Positions 60,678 through 64,000 of a DNA stretch of 64,000 nucleotides are shown in pieces. Each line of letters starts with the position of its first letter. Position 1 is the stretch's first letter. This DNA is from Cryptomeria japonica (taxonomy: Eukaryota; Streptophyta; Pinopsida; Cupressales; Cupressaceae): NCBI RefSeq assembly GCF_030272615.1, contig NC_081410.1, positions 252,759,533 to 252,823,532 of the forward strand, given 5' to 3'. The notes under the pieces were generated by a model. It was not told where the DNA came from, did not search any database, and was given only the letters and a program-made list of their open reading frames with translations. Made by a program: the position numbers and the translations under genes.

Positions 60678-61772
60678 TTGCACATCGAAGCTCTCATCCA
60701 CAAGCACAAGGTCAAACGTATCCTAATAGACGGTGGATCCGGGCTTAATCTGTGTACATACAAATTGATAAAACAATTGGGACTTTCTGAGGATCTGATA
60801 GACACATCAGGAAGGATCACAATAAAGGCATATGATGATGCAGAAAGAATTTCAAAGGGCGCGATCACCTTACCTCTTCAAGTGGGCCCCATTACAATTG
60901 AAAACCCTTGCCAAGTACTCGATCTTGATCTCCCCTACAACATTCTCCTCGGGAGGCTATGGATTCATTCCTTGCAGGCCGTACCCTCCACCTATCACCA
61001 ATGCATCAAATTCCCCTATAATGGAAAAGTGATCACTATCAAAGGTGATCCCCAACCTTTTCAATATTGCAAACTATTAGAAGGGAAGCATCTGTATCAT
61101 TGCCCGCTAAATAGACCTTCGCCAACGCCTCCATCTGACACATCAAATGTTGCCTTCACATCATCCCAACCAAATAATCAAATCAAGATCTTGGAAAATG
61201 GCTGTAGAGAATACATATTGGAGGACGTCTTATTAATAGGCAACCTCCCTCTCTCTCCTAAGTCATTTGGTAAATCAAAAGAGCTAAAAAAGGACCCGAA
61301 ACCAGTCATGCAATGCCAAAACACCACCTTCCAGCAATGGGGCCCACTTGATAATGAGAACCTTGAAGCAGATATTTCCTCATGGCTGTACCGGGAAGAG
61401 GATGATGATCCAACAAGAATATCCAAAGAAATGTACCCAAAAGCATTTGCCATAGTTGAAAAAATGGGTTACAAAGGACACGATCTGGGACTAGAGGAGA
61501 AAGGAAGAAAAGCACCCACAAATCCTATCTCCTACAGATACAACAGAGGCTTGGGGTACACCCCGGTGCCTAAGATTACTATCGTCGGTGCCCCTTCTAG
61601 TCCTTCTTCGGATATCGAAAGCGCCAACGAAGAGGAATTCCATGAAATGCCTTATGAATACGAGAAAGATACCTTCTTCGACACTTACATCAATACCATC
61701 ACCCTCGTAACCCCTCCCACTTCACATGAGCTACATCTTGTCCATCCTGAACTCATTAACTGGGGCCAATGA
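60678..61772 (+). pseudogene. Element E aspartic protease with G-patch-like C-terminal segment
   Basis: A 364-residue open stretch. The protease part has RILIDGGSGLNLCTYKLIKQ; the active-site triplet is Asp-Gly-Gly, as in many Tat-type plant elements, followed by LDLPYNILLGRLW, the usual second hydrophobic-Gly block. After about 150 less conserved residues a G-patch-like segment occurs at about 61455-61566 (VEKMGYKGHDLGLEEKG, then NRGLGY). The piece ends at TGA 61770, and the pol reading goes on in the same frame. The protease would cut the polyprotein; G-patch motifs bind RNA or partner proteins in other families. Confidence 0.85.
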
Positions 61773-61838
61773 GACAAACCCACTTTAGATATCTGCGCTG
61801 ACGATAATACTCTCATTGCTCTCCTAACAACGCAAACT

Positions 61839-63095
61839 ATGAAAGATTGTAATAGAATTGAGGGTATTCAACTACATGAAAAGGGATACTTTGGTAGTCA
61901 AGTCAATGCCCTTATCCACAAAAAAGATAATAAAAGAAAAAGATATGATTTCCTAGGTGAAAACCTCCCTGAGGCGCCTTTGGATGAACAAGAAATAAAA
62001 ACAAAGGGCATATTTGAAAGTGAAAACCTGGAAAAGGCACTTGACGATGAGGGATTTGACCTCCCTACCATTGGTTACCTTCCATAGGACAAATCAAATT
62101 TGTTGATAGAAGAAACAGATAGCATCAACATGGGCACTGAAGTCATTCCAAAAAATGTGCTCATTGCCAAATCCTTCATCGAAATCGAGAAACAAGACTT
62201 CATCAACTTCCTTACAGAGGTTAAAATCAATTTTGCATGGTCCTATTCCGATATGCCAGGGTTGGATCCTGCCTTGGTGGTTCACAATCTCGCCGTCTGC
62301 CCAGATGCAAAACCTGTAAAACAAAAACTCTGCAAAATGCACCTGCATATTGCTCTCTTGGTCAAGGCAGAACTTCAAAAGTTGTTAGACGTAGAATTTA
62401 TCAAACCCATAGACTACGTTGAATGGGTCTCCAACATTGTACCTATCGGAAAACCTGCTGGGGGCATCTGCATTTGCACAAATTTTTGAGATCTAAATAT
62501 AGCTTGTCCTAAAGACGATTTCCCGCTCCCAAACATAGATATGATTGTGGATCTTACAACAAGACATGAAATGCTATCGCTAATGGATGGGTTTTCTAGA
62601 TACAACCAAATCAGGATAGCAGATGAGGATCGGCATAAAACTGCATTCACAACACCATGGGGTACTTTCTGTTACCGGGTCATGCCTTTTGGCCTTAAAA
62701 ATGCTAGAGCTACATATCAACAGGCAATGACAACAATTTTTCATGACCTCTTGCACAAAATTATGGAGGACTACGTGGATGATCTGCTAGGCAAATCCAA
62801 GACAAGACAAGAGCACATCCCTATTCTAAAACAGATCTTCGAAAGATTGGAAAAATACAAACTACGGTTGAATCCAAAAAAGTGTGTGTTTGGCGTCACA
62901 TCAGGAAAACTACTAGGATTCATTGTTTCCCATAGAGGCATCGAGGTTGATCCCGCAAAGTTAAAAGCTATTATGGAAATGCCTCTGCCAAAAACTCTAA
63001 GACAACTACGCAGTCTCCAGGGAAAACTCCAGTCTGTCAGGCGTTTCATTTCACAGCTAGCTGACAAGTGCCATCCATTTGCACCTGTTACGTAA
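61839..63095 (+). pseudogene. Element E reverse transcriptase (broken)
   Basis: In the same frame as the protease with stops at 62085 and 62487. Conserved blocks: SYSDMPGLDPALVVHNLAV (before RT), VKAELQKLLDVEFIKPIDY, WVSNIVPIGKPAGG, then SLMDGFSRYNQIRI, AFTTPWGTFCYRVMPFGLKN and the catalytic YVDDLL (about 62772-62790). NPKKCVFGVTSGKLLGFIVS and LRSLQGKLQSVRRFISQL follow. The reading is lost at a stop at 63093-63095, and RNase H follows in another frame. Confidence 0.92.
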
Positions 63096-63106
63096 AGACA
63101 CAAAAT

Positions 63107-63975
63107 TCAAATGAGATTACCTCTGTCAAAAGGCCTTTGAAAAATTAAAAGAATATCTAGCATCACCTCGAGTTTTGATGCCACCTACCCCTGGAAAACC
63201 CCTCATTTTGTACATATGTGCTACTACAGTGGCATTAGGGGCATTACTGGCACAAACAGATGATCAAGGGAAAGAACACGCCATTTACTACATCAGTCGG
63301 ACGTTGGTAGGATATGAACTCAATTACACCCCCATTGAAAGAGCATGTTTGGCATTAGTGTTCAGCACATAGAAACTATGACACTATATGCTAAATAATA
63401 AGATAAAATTAATTGCTAAAATTGATCCACTTAAATATCTCTTGTCCAAAGCTGCTCTCACTAGCAGAACCGCCAAATGGGTCATGCTCTTAAGCGAGTT
63501 TGACATTGAATATGTGGATAGAAAGGCAATCAAGGGACAAGTCATTGTAGATCAGTTGGCTGAAGCTCCACTTCCAGGCGACCATCCTCTTCTCACAGAA
63601 TTACCAGATGAGTTCATTATGACTGTTACCACATCCTCCACATGGAAATTGTATTTTGATGTCTCCTACACTCAAAATGGATTGGGGGCAGGAATATTAT
63701 TGGTCACACCTCAAGGAGATGGCATCCCCAAATCATACAAGATAGCCTTTGCATGTACTAATAACATAGCAGAATACGAGGCCCTCATCATAGGTTTACG
63801 CTTGGCTATCCACTGGAAAATAAAGGAATTACAAGTCTATGGCGATTCCCAGCTCGTCATAAAACAAGTCAATGATGAATACCAGACAAAAGATGATAAA
63901 ATCCTTCCCTACCGTACCATGGTTGAAGATCTTAAGCAACATTTCACGGCAATCAAGTTTGATCAAATCCCATGA
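63107..63975 (+). pseudogene. Element E dual RNase H: degenerate gypsy-type followed by an extra RNase H
   Basis: The first domain (about 63107-63580) has ALGALLAQTDDQGKEHAIYY and LNYTPIERACLALVF, a stop at 63370, then TSRTAKWVMLLSEFDIEYVD. The second (about 63640-63975) reads WKLYFDVSYTQNGLGAGILL, NNIAEYEALIIGLRLAI and VYGDSQLVIKQVNDEYQ, with the expected acidic residues in D, E and D positions. A second RNase H of this type is known in the Tat lineage. It degrades the RNA strand of the RNA-DNA hybrid. The reading ends at TGA about 63973, near the window edge; integrase should follow outside. Confidence 0.88.
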
Positions 63976-64000
63976 ACAAACAACAGGGCTGTAGATGCAA

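Larger units (their letters stand above)
54239..64000 (+). mobile_element. Element E: Ty3/gypsy retrotransposon of Tat/OTA type, 3' end outside the window
   Basis: Starts TGTAGACACTT inside the 3' LTR of element D. Order: 5' LTR, leader of about 2.8 kb with several repeat families, gag, protease with G-patch-like tail, RT, RNase H and a second RNase H. The dual RNase H, the CCHC of form CEYH...GHDT.KC and the DGG protease motif point to the Tat branch rather than chromoviruses. Stops and two frame changes make this copy defective. Integrase and 3' LTR are not in the window. Confidence 0.88.

Noticed and set aside
1-64000. tRNA, rRNA or microRNA genes
   Set aside because: No cloverleaf, rRNA core or long near-perfect hairpin was recognised by eye; the tRNA-like words are retroelement primer-binding sites.

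Overview
This is plant nuclear DNA: AT-rich, with long GT-AG introns and heavily nested LTR retrotransposons. The only clearly intact host gene is a peroxisomal copper amine oxidase of plant type. Multi-kilobase introns and layered old retroelements fit a large-genome seed plant. A gymnosperm (conifer) is my best guess, but that is inference; nothing here fixes the species.

Layout. 1-2.5 kb holds remnants of a REM-like, two-B3-domain transcription factor gene. 2537-21738 is one large nested block. Element A is a minus-strand Ty3/gypsy chromovirus with 772-bp LTRs and broken gag, protease, RT, RNase H, integrase and chromodomain. Inside it sit element B (6174-11167, minus strand, non-coding LARD-like) and element C (12941-20894, plus strand, a pol-less element with a zinc-knuckle Gag and a second ORF of unknown function). 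21.7-25 kb is AT-rich sequence with further B3-like remnants.

25225-44585 is the copper amine oxidase gene: 12 exons and a reconstructed 794-residue product. It has the topaquinone Tyr motif, the catalytic Asp, three copper His and a C-terminal SKL peroxisomal signal. All splice junctions obey GT-AG and keep frame. Several introns carry local tandem duplications (71, 73, about 216, about 220, 223 and about 300 bp units).

44.6-48.6 kb shows no gene. 48619 to about 49766 looks like a decayed solo LTR with palindromic AT blocks. From 49767 there is a non-autonomous LTR element (D) whose 3' LTR is interrupted at 54238/54239 by element E. E is a plus-strand Ty3/gypsy element of the Tat/OTA kind that runs off the window end. 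It has a long repeat-rich leader, gag, protease, a G-patch-like segment, RT and two RNase H domains.

How it fits together: one conserved metabolic gene lies between two retroelement clusters. All retroelement ORFs seen carry stops or frameshifts, so none looks autonomous now. The points most worth checking are the repeated palindromes in the leader of E, the five-knuckle Gag and unknown ORF2 of C, the G-patch of E, and the repeated local duplications inside the amine oxidase introns.
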